Shown: piece after piece, positions 1 through 7,791 of the stretch
Numbering within the stretch: position 1 is the first letter of the stretch
Layout of the letters: every line of letters begins with the position of its first letter
Assembly (NCBI RefSeq): GCF_036985505.1
Contig: NZ_BTGQ01000001.1
Coordinates: 744,001-808,000 of the forward strand
Origin: Croceitalea sp947503285
GTDB lineage: Bacteria > Bacteroidota > Bacteroidia > Flavobacteriales > Flavobacteriaceae
Direction of reading: 5' to 3'
Length of the DNA stretch: 64,000 nt
The notes under the pieces: generated by a model
Databases searched by the model: none
What the model was told of the DNA's origin: nothing
The model's input: the letters and a program-made list of their open reading frames with translations, nothing else
Made by a program: the position numbers and the translations under genes

Positions 1-348
1 TTTTTCCAAGGTTGTGATTTTCTTCGTACTGAGTTGAAGCTTTTCGTCAAGTACTGTGGTTTCCAATACGAGCAGGGTATCACCGGGGGAGACTGTAGTA
101 TTATTATGTAGGTTTGAGAAGGTGACCCTACCTTGGTTGATACTTGTGATGGACACCCTTTCGATATTTGGCCTAATCAGGCCTCGGGCAGCGGTGAAGA
201 TGGGAATCTTTATAAATGGTAGGCTTACAAAGCCCCCAATCAACAAGGTGAGTATCAAACCGTAAATGACCTTACTACCGACAGAATTCTTGGGAATAAA
301 ATGCTGTACGGTATATACGATGATTTCTTTCGGAAAAACTTGTTTCAT
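1..348 (-). CDS. HlyD-type secretion membrane fusion protein, N-terminal part
   Basis: This reading frame starts with ATG at 348 and stays open to the left edge, so only about 116 N-terminal residues are present. A short cytoplasmic segment is followed by one membrane helix at about residues 28-45 (LILTLLIGGFVSL). A periplasmic region begins next, with the motif VSPGDTLLVLE that is typical of the biotinyl-lipoyl-like part of HlyD/AprE adaptors. Such proteins bridge an inner-membrane exporter and an outer-membrane channel. The partner genes would lie beyond the window. The start is fixed by an ATG just before the hydrophobic segment. The family assignment rests on this pattern alone; the specific substrate cannot be told. 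Confidence 0.65.
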   Translation of the reverse strand, partial: MKQVFPKEIIVYTVQHFIPKNSVGSKVIYGLILTLLIGGFVSLPFIKIPIFTAARGLIRPNIERVSITSINQGRVTFSNLHNNTTVSPGDTLLVLETTVLDEKLQLSTKKITTLEK

Positions 349-453
349 GGATTTCTAGCTGAATTTCAAATATAGTAAATATTCTATATTATCGTAATTA
401 TTCTCAAAATTTAATTCTTTATCCTTACTTCAAAGCTTTTATATAGAAAATAG

Positions 454-461
454 TATATTTG
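454..461 (+). promoter_or_regulatory. Putative -7 box for the XRE regulator
   Basis: TATATTTG fits the Bacteroidota TAnnTTTG element and ends 22 bases before the ATG at 484. No TTG lies 17-23 bases upstream, so the -33 element is weak. Confidence 0.35.
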
Positions 462-483
462 TAATACCGCATAAAAATTCACT

Positions 484-867
484 ATGTTCAAGACCGTAGA
501 CCGCTTAATGGAGTTTATACAACACGCGGGGCTAAGTGCACGACAATTTGACCTTTCTATAGGGGCCAGCAATGGCTATACCCTGCGGATGAAAAAGAAT
601 AATGCCTCTATCGGCAGTGATGTCATTGAGACGATTATAAGTACCTATCCGCAATTAAATTTGATTTGGTTGATTACCGGTGAGGGTGAAATGCTCAAGC
701 CAGACCCCGAAATCTTAAAAACAGGGGAACTGCCCTTAAGCGAGCAAAAACGACTTGAAAAGATCATCGAGGCAAAAATCAAGGAACGCCACGAGAAAGA
801 GCTTAAGGAATTGCTGAACGAGGTGACCGCTGAAATTGAAAAACGCAATAAGAAATCAGGCGACTAG
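484..867 (+). CDS. XRE-type helix-turn-helix regulator
   Basis: A 127-residue protein. The first 70 residues look like an HTH_3/CI-repressor type DNA-binding domain (RLMEFIQHAGLSARQFDLSIG, then NLIWLITGEGEML, the usual end of this domain in Bacteroidota). The last 45 residues are a strongly charged helix rich in E and K, probably a coiled coil for dimerisation. It resembles the protein encoded at 12123, which has the same N-terminal plan but a different tail. It stands alone between the HlyD-type gene and the membrane-protein array, converging with the latter. Target genes are unknown, and no phage genes are nearby. Confidence 0.7.
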   Translation: MFKTVDRLMEFIQHAGLSARQFDLSIGASNGYTLRMKKNNASIGSDVIETIISTYPQLNLIWLITGEGEMLKPDPEILKTGELPLSEQKRLEKIIEAKIKERHEKELKELLNEVTAEIEKRNKKSGD

Positions 868-911
868 ACGCCAACTTTTGCAGGGTATCATGCCAAGGTA
901 TCCATCATTCA

Positions 912-1940
912 TTAGGTATTCCTTAGTTTATTTTCCAAGGTTTTCTTTAGTGATTTTAAAGCATCGATTTCCGTAGTAGACCGCTCCCCTTTCAATTTAT
1001 GGAACATACGTTTCACTTCCTCAATGTCATCGGCCTCTTTTTGGCTTTGATGCAATACCATTTTTTCGATACGCCTCTTGGTCCCTTCATAAATCGTGCT
1101 ACCTATATACTGATCCTTGGCATTTTTTGATAGGGCAATCAATAGTAACCCAATCAGGGTCAACAAGGGTAAGGCTTGAAGAATCTCATATTGATCCATG
1201 ATGTGCGTCTCTGTATTAAAAATAGACCTTATTTGATATACCGTTACTAAAATTGGACTTAACAAGGCATAATGCCACCATTTCTTTTCATAGAAAAACC
1301 AAGCTATAAGAGGTAACAATAAACCTAATTTAAAGCCCAAACCCCATAGAAAAAGTTCAAAACTTGGAAACCCAAAGCTACCGACAACCATAAACCCCAA
1401 ATCCACTTCGAGCCATGTTTTAGGGATAAATTCATTACTGACGCGAATGAAAAATGCCAAAACTATGATCAAGGCACAAATCACATTTTTCGACAAACTT
1501 GTTGAATGATATTGATTCGAGTCCGAAATTCCCCCTCTTAATACTTGCATTATCCACCATACTATAACACCGCTTAGAGTTACCAGAACTACATGGGGTT
1601 GATCAAAAAATTCAGGTATGGATGGAAAAAATGAACTTAAAAAATTATAGAAGAGGTACCATATAAAGGGTTGGATAACCAGTTTTACCAACCCTTTCGA
1701 GCTTTGGTAAAAAAGAAACAAATAGACTAACGACAGAAATGTGGTCAAGGCAATCCAACTAAATACTTCATCGCTAACAAAGCCATGGGTCCATCTAAAA
1801 CCAAAAATATCCAAAGTTGCGGCACTATCGTCATCAAATAACAAGTGTAACAGAATCAACACAGGCAGACAAAACAGCAGTGCTGCCATCGCAACTTCCT
1901 TGGTAAAACCTTTTTTTGATATTTTCTTAAATCTTGACAT
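912..1940 (-). CDS. Multi-pass membrane protein, tandem family copy A
   Basis: A 342-residue protein with many hydrophobic helices from about residue 15 to 275 and a charged helical tail that probably forms a coiled coil. I do not recognise the family. It is a close relative of the next gene upstream (1973-3004): the first 230 residues are mostly identical, including the GFTKEVAMAALLFCLP start and the KKWWHYALLSPILVTVYQ motif. The tail after SKNAKDQY differs. An acidic motif NTETHIMDQYEI sits between two helices. It is the last gene of a three-gene array on this strand, 32 bases after copy B. Function unknown; an envelope role is only a guess from the topology. Confidence 0.75.
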   Translation of the reverse strand: MSRFKKISKKGFTKEVAMAALLFCLPVLILLHLLFDDDSAATLDIFGFRWTHGFVSDEVFSWIALTTFLSLVYLFLFYQSSKGLVKLVIQPFIWYLFYNFLSSFFPSIPEFFDQPHVVLVTLSGVIVWWIMQVLRGGISDSNQYHSTSLSKNVICALIIVLAFFIRVSNEFIPKTWLEVDLGFMVVGSFGFPSFELFLWGLGFKLGLLLPLIAWFFYEKKWWHYALLSPILVTVYQIRSIFNTETHIMDQYEILQALPLLTLIGLLLIALSKNAKDQYIGSTIYEGTKRRIEKMVLHQSQKEADDIEEVKRMFHKLKGERSTTEIDALKSLKKTLENKLRNT

Positions 1941-1972
1941 TATTGGTTGCTATACCTATTAAAAACAAAAAA

Positions 1973-3004
1973 CTAGGCCCGTTCCCTCAATTCATGTTCC
2001 AATCGCTTCTTGATTTCCATCAAATCGTTGATATTGACGGTTGTTTTTTGTTCTTTTAAGTCGGTCAATCGTCTTTTGGTATCCGAAATCGTATTTATGT
2101 GATTTTGATTTTTTTGTTCCAATAACTTTTCAATTCGAGAGCTGGTTTTTTGGTAGACTGATTTTACAATATACTGGTCTTTTGCATTTTTTGATAAGGC
2201 CACCAATATCACTGCAATCAGCACCAAAAATGGTAAGGCTTGAAAAATTTCAGTATCATCCAGGCTATCAGTCTCCGTGTTAAAAATTGCAATATGTTGA
2301 TATACCGTAACTAAGATTGGGCTCAAAAGGGCATATTTCCACCATTTCTTTTCCATAAAGAACCAAACTAAAAGGGGCAACAATAGACCTAGTTTAAAGC
2401 CCAAGGCCCATAGAAAAAGTTCCGTACTTTCAAATCCAAAACTACCGACAACCATAAAACCCAAATCCATTTCAATCCATGTCTGAGGGATAAACTCATT
2501 ACTGATGTGAATGAAAAATGCCAAAACTATGACCAAGGCATAAATCACATTTTTCGACAAACTTGTTGTATGATATTCATTCGACTTCAAAATTCCACTT
2601 CTAAATACTTGCGCTATCCACCATAGCAGAACACTGCTTAGAATCACCAGAACAACACGGGGTTGATCAAAAAATTCGGGTATGGATGGAAAAAATGAAC
2701 TTAAAAAATTATAGAACAGGTACCATATAAAGGGTTGTATAACCAGTTTTACCAAACCTTTCGAGTTTTGGTAAAAAAGAAACAAATACATTAAGGACAT
2801 TGCTGTGGTCAAGGCAACCCAACCGAAAGCTTGGTCGGCAGAAAAGCCATGAGTCCATGTAATACCAAAGAAGTCAAAAGTAATTGTATTGTATTCAGCA
2901 AATAACAAGTGTAAGGAAATTAACAAAGGCAGACAAAACAGCAGTGCTGCCATCGCGACTTCCTTAGTAAACCCTTTTTTCGATATTTCTCTAGATTTTG
3001 TCAT
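1973..3004 (-). CDS. Multi-pass membrane protein, tandem family copy B
   Basis: A 343-residue protein of the same unrecognised family as its two neighbours. Hydrophobic helices fill residues 15-275, with the family motif WWKYALLSPILVTVYQ starting at about residue 221, followed by NTETDSLDD and LSKNAKDQY. The C-terminal 65 residues form a charged helix. It is a mosaic: the N-terminal two thirds match copy A closely, while the tail (TKRRLTDLKEQK, INDLMEIKK) matches copy C closely. The gaps before and after the gene are 32-33 bases and nearly identical in sequence, as expected from tandem duplication. Role unknown. Confidence 0.75.
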   Translation of the reverse strand: MTKSREISKKGFTKEVAMAALLFCLPLLISLHLLFAEYNTITFDFFGITWTHGFSADQAFGWVALTTAMSLMYLFLFYQNSKGLVKLVIQPFIWYLFYNFLSSFFPSIPEFFDQPRVVLVILSSVLLWWIAQVFRSGILKSNEYHTTSLSKNVIYALVIVLAFFIHISNEFIPQTWIEMDLGFMVVGSFGFESTELFLWALGFKLGLLLPLLVWFFMEKKWWKYALLSPILVTVYQHIAIFNTETDSLDDTEIFQALPFLVLIAVILVALSKNAKDQYIVKSVYQKTSSRIEKLLEQKNQNHINTISDTKRRLTDLKEQKTTVNINDLMEIKKRLEHELRERA

Positions 3005-3037
3005 TTATGCTTACTATAGCTATTAAAAAGGAAAAAA

Positions 3038-4069
3038 CTAGGTCCGTTCCCCCAATTCATGTTCCAGTTGCTTCTTGATTTCCATCAAATCGTTGATATG
3101 GGCGGTCGCCTTTTGTTCTTTTAGGTCGGTCAATCGTCTTTTGGTATCCAAAATCGCATTTACGTGTTCCTGATTTCTTTGTTCCAATAACTTTTCAATT
3201 TGCGAGCTGGTTTTCCGGTAGACTGACTGTACAACGTATTGGTCTTTGGCATTTTTTGATAAGGCTACCAATAGCACTGCAATCAACACTAAAAAAGGGA
3301 ATCCCCTTATAATTTCATATTCATCAAGAATGTCGGTCTCCGTGTTAAAGAAGGTGCTTAGTTGGTAAATCGTTATTAAGATTGGACTTAACAAGGCATA
3401 TTTCCACCATTTTTTTTCAGTGAAATACCATGTTAATAACAATAACAACATACTAAGCTTAATTCCCAATAAGTAAAATAATACTTGAAAAGATCGATAA
3501 AGGAAGCTATCAATTTTTATATCACCTATAAAGAAGACATTCAAATCATCAGGAATCAAATTATAACAATACAAAAGACAAAATATCCCTATCGGAACCA
3601 AAGAACTTAGGTTTTTTGATGCTCTTTTGAGATTTATTAGTTTTTTGAAAGTCAACAAATTTGGAACAAATGATTTCAATAAAAAATACAATGCTATCAA
3701 GGCCAAACAGAAAGAAAGCGTTTTTCCATAAGCATTGATAGGTTCCATCATGTAAAAAATACTCAGGCTTTGATCATAAACGGTCCACAAAATCGGTAGC
3801 AATAATGTTAACCTCATTATACCTTTAGCATGAAAAAAGAAGAACACCATATACATAAAAGGAATCAGCGACAATAAAAAGATATAGGCCATTACCTGAT
3901 CATCATATAGGGTGTTTTTAAATGTAAGACCAAAGAAAACAAGTTCACTGGCGATGTCTTCTTGAAAAAATTTATGTGCTAAAATCAATGCTGGCAAACA
4001 GAAGAGTATGACCGCTAGCAATAGTTCTTTTAAATAATTGTCCTTAAATTCCCCTGGGAATACAACCAT
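3038..4069 (-). CDS. Multi-pass membrane protein, tandem family copy C
   Basis: The third array member, 343 residues from the ATG at 4069. A TTG start at 4084 would add five residues but would leave only 5 bases before the divergent tsaE start. The N-terminal half is clearly diverged from copies A and B (VILFCLPALILAHKFF). From the WWKYALLSPILITIYQ motif onward it is almost the same as copy B, including the charged tail. It is the first gene of the array. Only 20 bases separate its start codon from that of tsaE, so the promoters of both must lie partly inside the opposite gene. Function unknown. Confidence 0.7.
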   Translation of the reverse strand: MVVFPGEFKDNYLKELLLAVILFCLPALILAHKFFQEDIASELVFFGLTFKNTLYDDQVMAYIFLLSLIPFMYMVFFFFHAKGIMRLTLLLPILWTVYDQSLSIFYMMEPINAYGKTLSFCLALIALYFLLKSFVPNLLTFKKLINLKRASKNLSSLVPIGIFCLLYCYNLIPDDLNVFFIGDIKIDSFLYRSFQVLFYLLGIKLSMLLLLLTWYFTEKKWWKYALLSPILITIYQLSTFFNTETDILDEYEIIRGFPFLVLIAVLLVALSKNAKDQYVVQSVYRKTSSQIEKLLEQRNQEHVNAILDTKRRLTDLKEQKATAHINDLMEIKKQLEHELGERT

Positions 4070-4089
4070 GGCAAAAAGATACAATTCTT

Positions 4090-4497
4090 ATGAATATAAT
4101 CTATAACAAGAAGGATATTTTCGATATAGCCGCTGCAGTTTTAACAAAAACAACGAAAAAAGTTTTTTGTTTTTACGGCGAAATGGGTGTCGGTAAAACC
4201 ACGTTAATTAAAGTGATGTTACAACATATAGGAGCAGTAGACTGTGGCAATAGTCCTACATTTGGTATCGTCAACGAATATCACGATGATTCAGGGGAAC
4301 TACTTGCTTATCATTTTGATTTCTATCGCTTAAGCTCTGAAGAAGAAGCTTATGATTTGGGCTTGGACGACTACTTTGAGAAAGATGCCTATATCTTTAT
4401 CGAATGGCCAGAAAAGATACCCAATCTGCTACCAGAAGGTATCTTACCCCTAAAATTGCTGTTTATCGACGAAACGACCCGTCGTATCGAATATTGA
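4090..4497 (+). CDS. tsaE: TsaE, tRNA threonylcarbamoyladenosine synthesis ATPase
   Basis: A 135-residue cytoplasmic ATPase that works with TsaB and TsaD to make N6-threonylcarbamoyladenosine at position 37 of ANN-decoding tRNAs. The Walker A motif GEMGVGKTT is at about residues 30-38. The family signatures SPTFGIVNEY, HFDFYRL and FIEWPEK follow in the normal order. Length and order are those of a complete protein. It is divergent from the membrane-protein array with only 20 bases between the start codons, and is followed by 180 bases holding repeats and a promoter for the small peptide gene. In related bacteria this gene often lies near alanine dehydrogenase, as here. Confidence 0.93.
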   Translation: MNIIYNKKDIFDIAAAVLTKTTKKVFCFYGEMGVGKTTLIKVMLQHIGAVDCGNSPTFGIVNEYHDDSGELLAYHFDFYRLSSEEEAYDLGLDDYFEKDAYIFIEWPEKIPNLLPEGILPLKLLFIDETTRRIEY

Positions 4498-4577
4498 TTC
4501 TTACAAATAGCTTCTTAAAATTCTTTTGCTAAATTTCCATTGAGAGAATTCAGGTCGATGAAATGTTGTAAATCTCA

Positions 4578-4611
4578 GTTGAAATGCATTTTTTTTCGTT
4601 GAAATGCATTT
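4578..4611 (+). repeat. Two 14-base direct repeats 20 bases apart
   Basis: GTTGAAATGCATTT occurs at 4578-4591 and again at 4598-4611. The start-to-start distance is 20 bases, about two helical turns, so both copies face the same side of the DNA. Each holds the palindrome ATGCAT. They lie just upstream of the -7 box for the peptide gene, which suggests a regulator binding site; no regulator can be named. Confidence 0.5.
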
Positions 4612-4628
4612 ATGACTGTATTTTTTCC

Positions 4629-4636
4629 TACATTTG
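4629..4636 (+). promoter_or_regulatory. Putative -7 box for the 43-residue peptide gene
   Basis: TACATTTG matches TAnnTTTG and lies 40 bases before the ATG at 4677. The nearest TTG upstream (4599-4601) is 27 bases away, longer than the usual spacing, and falls inside the second direct repeat. An activator bound there could make up for the poor -33 element; this is inference. Confidence 0.4.
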
Positions 4637-4676
4637 CATTTAATGAATTCATTTATTAATCCAAAAATTTAGTACG

Positions 4677-4808
4677 ATGAACACTAAAAGAATGATTTTT
4701 GGAATCTTGGCCGTTGTAATGTTGGCGACCACCGCGGTTTCTACGATTACTATCGACGACCAAGATACTGGTATTAAGAAAAGTGAAGTTGTTATGAAGA
4801 AAAGATAA
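4677..4808 (+). CDS. Small peptide with N-terminal hydrophobic segment, 43 residues
   Basis: ATG at 4677 to TAA at 4806-4808. The peptide starts MNTKRM, continues with a hydrophobic stretch (IFGILAVVMLATTAVSTI) and ends in a polar, charged tail with DDQDTG. This is the layout of a signal peptide with a very short mature part, or of a single-span membrane peptide. A good -7 box and paired repeats lie upstream, and a strong terminator follows 25 bases after the stop. The region therefore looks like a self-contained short transcript. No known family is recognised. Confidence 0.6.
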   Translation: MNTKRMIFGILAVVMLATTAVSTITIDDQDTGIKKSEVVMKKR

Positions 4809-4833
4809 CTTCTACTTTTTAAATTATCTTAAA

Positions 4834-4861
4834 GGGGGCAATACTAATATTGCCCCTTTTT
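4834..4861 (+). terminator. Rho-independent terminator of the peptide gene
   Basis: The stem GGGGCAATA (4835-4843) pairs with TATTGCCCC (4848-4856) around the loop CTAA, followed by five T. It ends the short peptide transcript. Confidence 0.85.
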
Positions 4862-4888
4862 CGTTGTCCTATTTGTAACTTTAAGTTA

Positions 4889-5449
4889 ATGAAGCGGAAA
4901 ACTAAATTTAACCAACTAGCAAAAAAAAGAATTCTTATTGAATCTTTGGTGGCTTTCCTTATTATGCTTTCCCCTTTTGTGTTTAAAACACATGAATACA
5001 TGCCAGGTGCTGGGGAGGGAGATACTTTTAATATTTTAGGTTTAACCATAGGTTTAAACGGGTACCCAAGTGTGGAATCACATGTTTGGTTTCTAGTATC
5101 AAAGTTAGTTCCTTTTTACCTATTAGTAATTTGGTTCCTTACTTGTAGACATTGGTGGCACCATATTATATTGATTCCGATTTTAATGTATAGTTTTCAG
5201 TTATTTGAACTTTATTTTTCTGAAGATGAAGTTATTGACAGTGAGAACTTAATGTGGTTATTACCCGTTTGTATTGTAATAATCCCCTTTGTTTATTTTA
5301 TCCGTTTAAAGCTTTATGACAAACATGTACATGGTATCGATCTCGACGCCATGGACGAAGAATTGAATGTTCTTAAAGCAAAGGAAGAATTGCGTAAAGA
5401 ACGGGAAAAGTTGGAGCAACGCAAAGAGACCCTTGAGAAAAAAATGTAA
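4889..5449 (+). CDS. Short membrane protein related to the C-terminal half of the tandem family
   Basis: A 186-residue protein starting at ATG 4889. A TTG at 4850 is in frame, but it lies inside the terminator hairpin. One N-terminal helix (about residues 15-33) is followed by a region matching the second half of copies A-C: GYPSVESHVWFLVSKL, then RHWWHHIILIPILMYSFQ at about residues 87-104, then an acidic loop SEDEVIDSEN, another helix and a charged coiled-coil tail rich in E, K and R. The order of features is the same as in the array across tsaE, so it is probably a minimal or shortened member. Function unknown. Codon use is more AT-rich than in ald downstream. Confidence 0.7.
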   Translation: MKRKTKFNQLAKKRILIESLVAFLIMLSPFVFKTHEYMPGAGEGDTFNILGLTIGLNGYPSVESHVWFLVSKLVPFYLLVIWFLTCRHWWHHIILIPILMYSFQLFELYFSEDEVIDSENLMWLLPVCIVIIPFVYFIRLKLYDKHVHGIDLDAMDEELNVLKAKEELRKEREKLEQRKETLEKKM

Positions 5450-5559
5450 ATTTGAATCACCTAGAGCCACCATTATGGGTCTGACCGTTCTAAAAAAGCG
5501 GTAACCAAGTTAATAAACTAGGCATAGGGGTTTGCCCTATTTGATTAGATTTACATTAC

Positions 5560-6759
5560 ATGAACCAACCTTCCTCTCCTTTTAGCAAACAACAATTACT
5601 GCCCCAAGAAGAGACCCTTGAGATCTTAAAACAAAAAGGGGAGCTTTTTATTGGCCTCCCTAAAGAGAACCAATACCAAGAAAAGCGTATTTGTTTGACG
5701 CCAGATGCGGTTAATGCCATTACGGCCAATGGGCATCGGGTCATGATCGAGGCCGGGGCCGGTGAAGGGGCCAACTATTCTGATAAAGATTATACCGAGG
5801 CGGGTGCCGAGATTTGCAACGATACCAAAAAGGTGTTTTCATGTCCGTTATTGTTAAAAGTAGAGCCCCCTACCCTTGCTGAAATTGAATTGATCAATCC
5901 GCAGACCATAATCATTTCAGCCTTGCAGATCAAAACACAATCAAAGGAATATTTTGAGCACCTCGCCAAAAAACGGATTACGGCCATCGCCTTTGAATAT
6001 ATTCGTGATGAAGATGGCAAGTACCCCGCCGTACGGTCGTTAAGCGAAATTGCAGGTATCTCTTCCATTTTGATTGCATCAGAATTGATGGCTACGACCG
6101 GCAACGGTAATGGCTTGATGTTTGGCAACATTAGCGGAGTGCCCCCTGTTGAGGTGGTTATCATAGGCGCCGGGACCGTAGGGGAATTTGCGGCACGTTC
6201 GGCACTCGGGCTTGGCGCCAATGTGAAAATATTCGATAATTCCATTACCAAACTGCGCAATATACAGACAAACCTGAAGCAAACGGTTTACACCTCGACC
6301 ATACAACCCAAAAATTTGTTGAAGTCCTTAAAACGTTGTGACGTGGCCATCGGGGCGACCCGTGGCAAAGATCGCTCCCCTGTGGTTGTTTCGAGTGCCA
6401 TGGTCGAAAATATGAAAAAAGGTGCCGTAGTCATCGATGTAAGCATTGATATGGGTGGGTGTTTCGAGACTTCTGAGATTACGACCCATAAAAAGCCTAC
6501 TGTCGAAAAGTTCGGGGTAGTCCATTATGGGGTCCCGAATATTCCGTCGCGTTATCCGCGTACCTCCTCTATCTCAATTAGTAATATCTTTACACCTTAT
6601 TTATTGAAAATCGGTGAAGACGGTGGTCTTGAAAATTCATTGCGATTTGACAAAGGGCTTCGCAACGGACTTTACCTCTATCATGGCATTTTGACCAACA
6701 AATCGGTTGGTGATTGGTTCGGACTCCCCTATAACGATATCAACTTTTTAATTTTTTAA
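5560..6759 (+). CDS. ald: Alanine dehydrogenase
   Basis: A 399-residue enzyme for reversible NAD-dependent oxidation of L-alanine to pyruvate and ammonia in the cytoplasm. The N-terminal substrate domain has GLPKENQYQEKRICLTPDAV and EAGAGEGANYSD. The Rossmann domain has the dinucleotide motif IGAGTVGEFAARSALGLGA at about residue 204 followed by FDNS. The C-terminal signature GVPNIPSRYPRTSS is also present. The first 25 residues before the conserved core are an extension common in Bacteroidota Ald. Its stop overlaps the start of the next gene by one base, so the two are translated together. Confidence 0.93.
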   Translation: MNQPSSPFSKQQLLPQEETLEILKQKGELFIGLPKENQYQEKRICLTPDAVNAITANGHRVMIEAGAGEGANYSDKDYTEAGAEICNDTKKVFSCPLLLKVEPPTLAEIELINPQTIIISALQIKTQSKEYFEHLAKKRITAIAFEYIRDEDGKYPAVRSLSEIAGISSILIASELMATTGNGNGLMFGNISGVPPVEVVIIGAGTVGEFAARSALGLGANVKIFDNSITKLRNIQTNLKQTVYTSTIQPKNLLKSLKRCDVAIGATRGKDRSPVVVSSAMVENMKKGAVVIDVSIDMGGCFETSEITTHKKPTVEKFGVVHYGVPNIPSRYPRTSSISISNIFTPYLLKIGEDGGLENSLRFDKGLRNGLYLYHGILTNKSVGDWFGLPYNDINFLIF

Positions 6760-7130
6760 TGGCATTTATAAAACGTTTGGGCTGGTATTTGGTAGGTCTT
6801 TCGATTGGAATCGTGTTTCTGGCCTTTTTCCTAAAAAAGAAATCGGCGGATAGTGGTACGGAATTTTGTTACTTCCCGAATTGTCGGGTTTTAAAAGACC
6901 TAAGATCTAAACCCATCGCCTATGCGCCAGAATTGGAAGCCCAGTTCACCCAAGACTCCGTGCTCTGGAAGTCTTTTTTTAAGGATGGCACCATTGATTT
7001 CGGACAAAGTGATACCAAAGCCAAACCTTGTAAAGTGTATCATATCTCAAACGGCCCTAAAGCTATTCAAGTGCGAAATTGCCCAGAAAAGGTCGAGGTA
7101 GTGCGCTTAGACCAAACGCCACGCGACTAA
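6759..7130 (+). CDS. DUF4258-like membrane-anchored protein
   Basis: A 123-residue protein with one N-terminal membrane helix (about residues 7-25, WYLVGLSIGIVFLAFFL) and a soluble domain outside. Four cysteines (FCYFPNC, KPCKVYH, RNCPE) could form disulfides. The start overlaps the ald stop (TAATG), which indicates co-translation. The soluble part recalls the DUF4258 family, which I remember next to ald in other flavobacteria; that link is from memory. The biochemical role is unknown. Confidence 0.65.
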   Translation: MAFIKRLGWYLVGLSIGIVFLAFFLKKKSADSGTEFCYFPNCRVLKDLRSKPIAYAPELEAQFTQDSVLWKSFFKDGTIDFGQSDTKAKPCKVYHISNGPKAIQVRNCPEKVEVVRLDQTPRD

Positions 7131-7153
7131 GAACTTTTCAAAACCAATCTTCG

Positions 7154-7290
7154 TTGTTATTCCTGCGAAAGCAGAAATTCATTTGGGCTCATCGTCAGGT
7201 GGATTCCAAAACAAGTTTGGAATGACATTGTGGGACCCTTTCACTCATACCCAATCACTATTGTCATTCCTGCGAAGGCAGGAATCCATT
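7154..7290. repeat. Composite palindromic repeat unit A
   Basis: A unit of about 137 bases made of three parts. First comes a REP-like hairpin sequence (TTCCTGCGAAAGCAGAAAT, 7154-7182). Next is the block CATCGTCAGGTGGATTCC with the inverted repeat ATTCCAAA/TTTGGAAT (7189-7227). Last is a second hairpin copy (TTCCTGCGAAGGCAGGAA, 7261-7290). The same three-part order occurs at 7792-7927 on the other side of the GIY-YIG gene. Confidence 0.85.
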
Positions 7291-7339
7291 CAAAACCAAT
7301 CACCGAGAGGTAAAAAAACCATCCAAACCCAATTCGTTA

Positions 7340-7368
7340 TTGTCATTCCTGCGAAGGCAGGAACCCAT
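7340..7368. repeat. REP-like palindromic repeat, single copy
   Basis: The sequence TCATTCCTGCGAAGGCAGGA is followed by ACCCAT. The inner arms CCTGC/GCAGG form a hairpin with loop GAAG. It lies 59 bases before the GIY-YIG start codon. Confidence 0.8.
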
Positions 7369-7426
7369 ACGGTACATATTATTTAACTAACTTATCGTTT
7401 TGCTTAAAAAACGGGTCCAAATTCGA

Positions 7427-7729
7427 ATGTACAAGACCATACATCAATATTATGTTTACATCCTAACCAATAAAAAGAATGGAACGCTTTACACTGGAAT
7501 GACAAATAACCTGGAACGTAGAATATTCGAACATAAAAGAGGATTGCTCGAAGGTTTCTCAAAAAGATACGGACTCCATAAATTGGTTTATTTCGAGATT
7601 TTTACAGATGTCAATGAAGCCATACTTAGGGAGAAAAGAATAAAAGCATGGAAACGTCAATGGAAGATAAACCTCATTATCAAAGGGAATCCACAATGGA
7701 AAGATTTGGCTGGTGATTGGTATGATTAA
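7427..7729 (+). CDS. GIY-YIG domain nuclease-like protein
   Basis: A 100-residue single-domain protein. The hallmark motifs are YYVYIL (GIY position) and LYTGMTNNLERRIFEHK (YIG position, the R of the helix and the His), and a conserved E lies in EAILREKRIKAWKR. It belongs to the small COG2827-like group that contains only the catalytic domain. ATG 7427 is chosen because a TTG at 7400 adds a nine-residue tail not expected in the family. The gene sits alone between two copies of a composite palindromic repeat (7154-7290 and 7792-7927) with further hairpin copies next to it. Whether it cuts or moves these repeats is unknown. Confidence 0.88.
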   Translation: MYKTIHQYYVYILTNKKNGTLYTGMTNNLERRIFEHKRGLLEGFSKRYGLHKLVYFEIFTDVNEAILREKRIKAWKRQWKINLIIKGNPQWKDLAGDWYD

Positions 7730-7747
7730 AGTAGCCACTTCCGTGAT

Positions 7748-7774
7748 GTCGTTGCTGCGAAGGCAAAAAACCAT
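7748..7774. repeat. Degenerate REP-like repeat copy
   Basis: GTCGTTGCTGCGAAGGCA followed by AAAAAACCAT is a decayed copy of the hairpin repeat. It starts 18 bases after the GIY-YIG stop codon. Confidence 0.65.
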
Positions 7775-7791
7775 CAAAACCCGATTCGTTA

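Noticed and set aside
484..867. Prophage repressor
   Set aside because: The HTH protein resembles CI, but no phage gene, integrase or attachment site is near it or near the similar gene at 12123.
4850..4888. TTG start for the short membrane protein
   Set aside because: It lies inside the terminator stem of the previous gene; ATG 4889 gives a normal N-terminus.
5790..6260. Long antisense frame in ald
   Set aside because: A shadow of the ald codon pattern; no start context or family.
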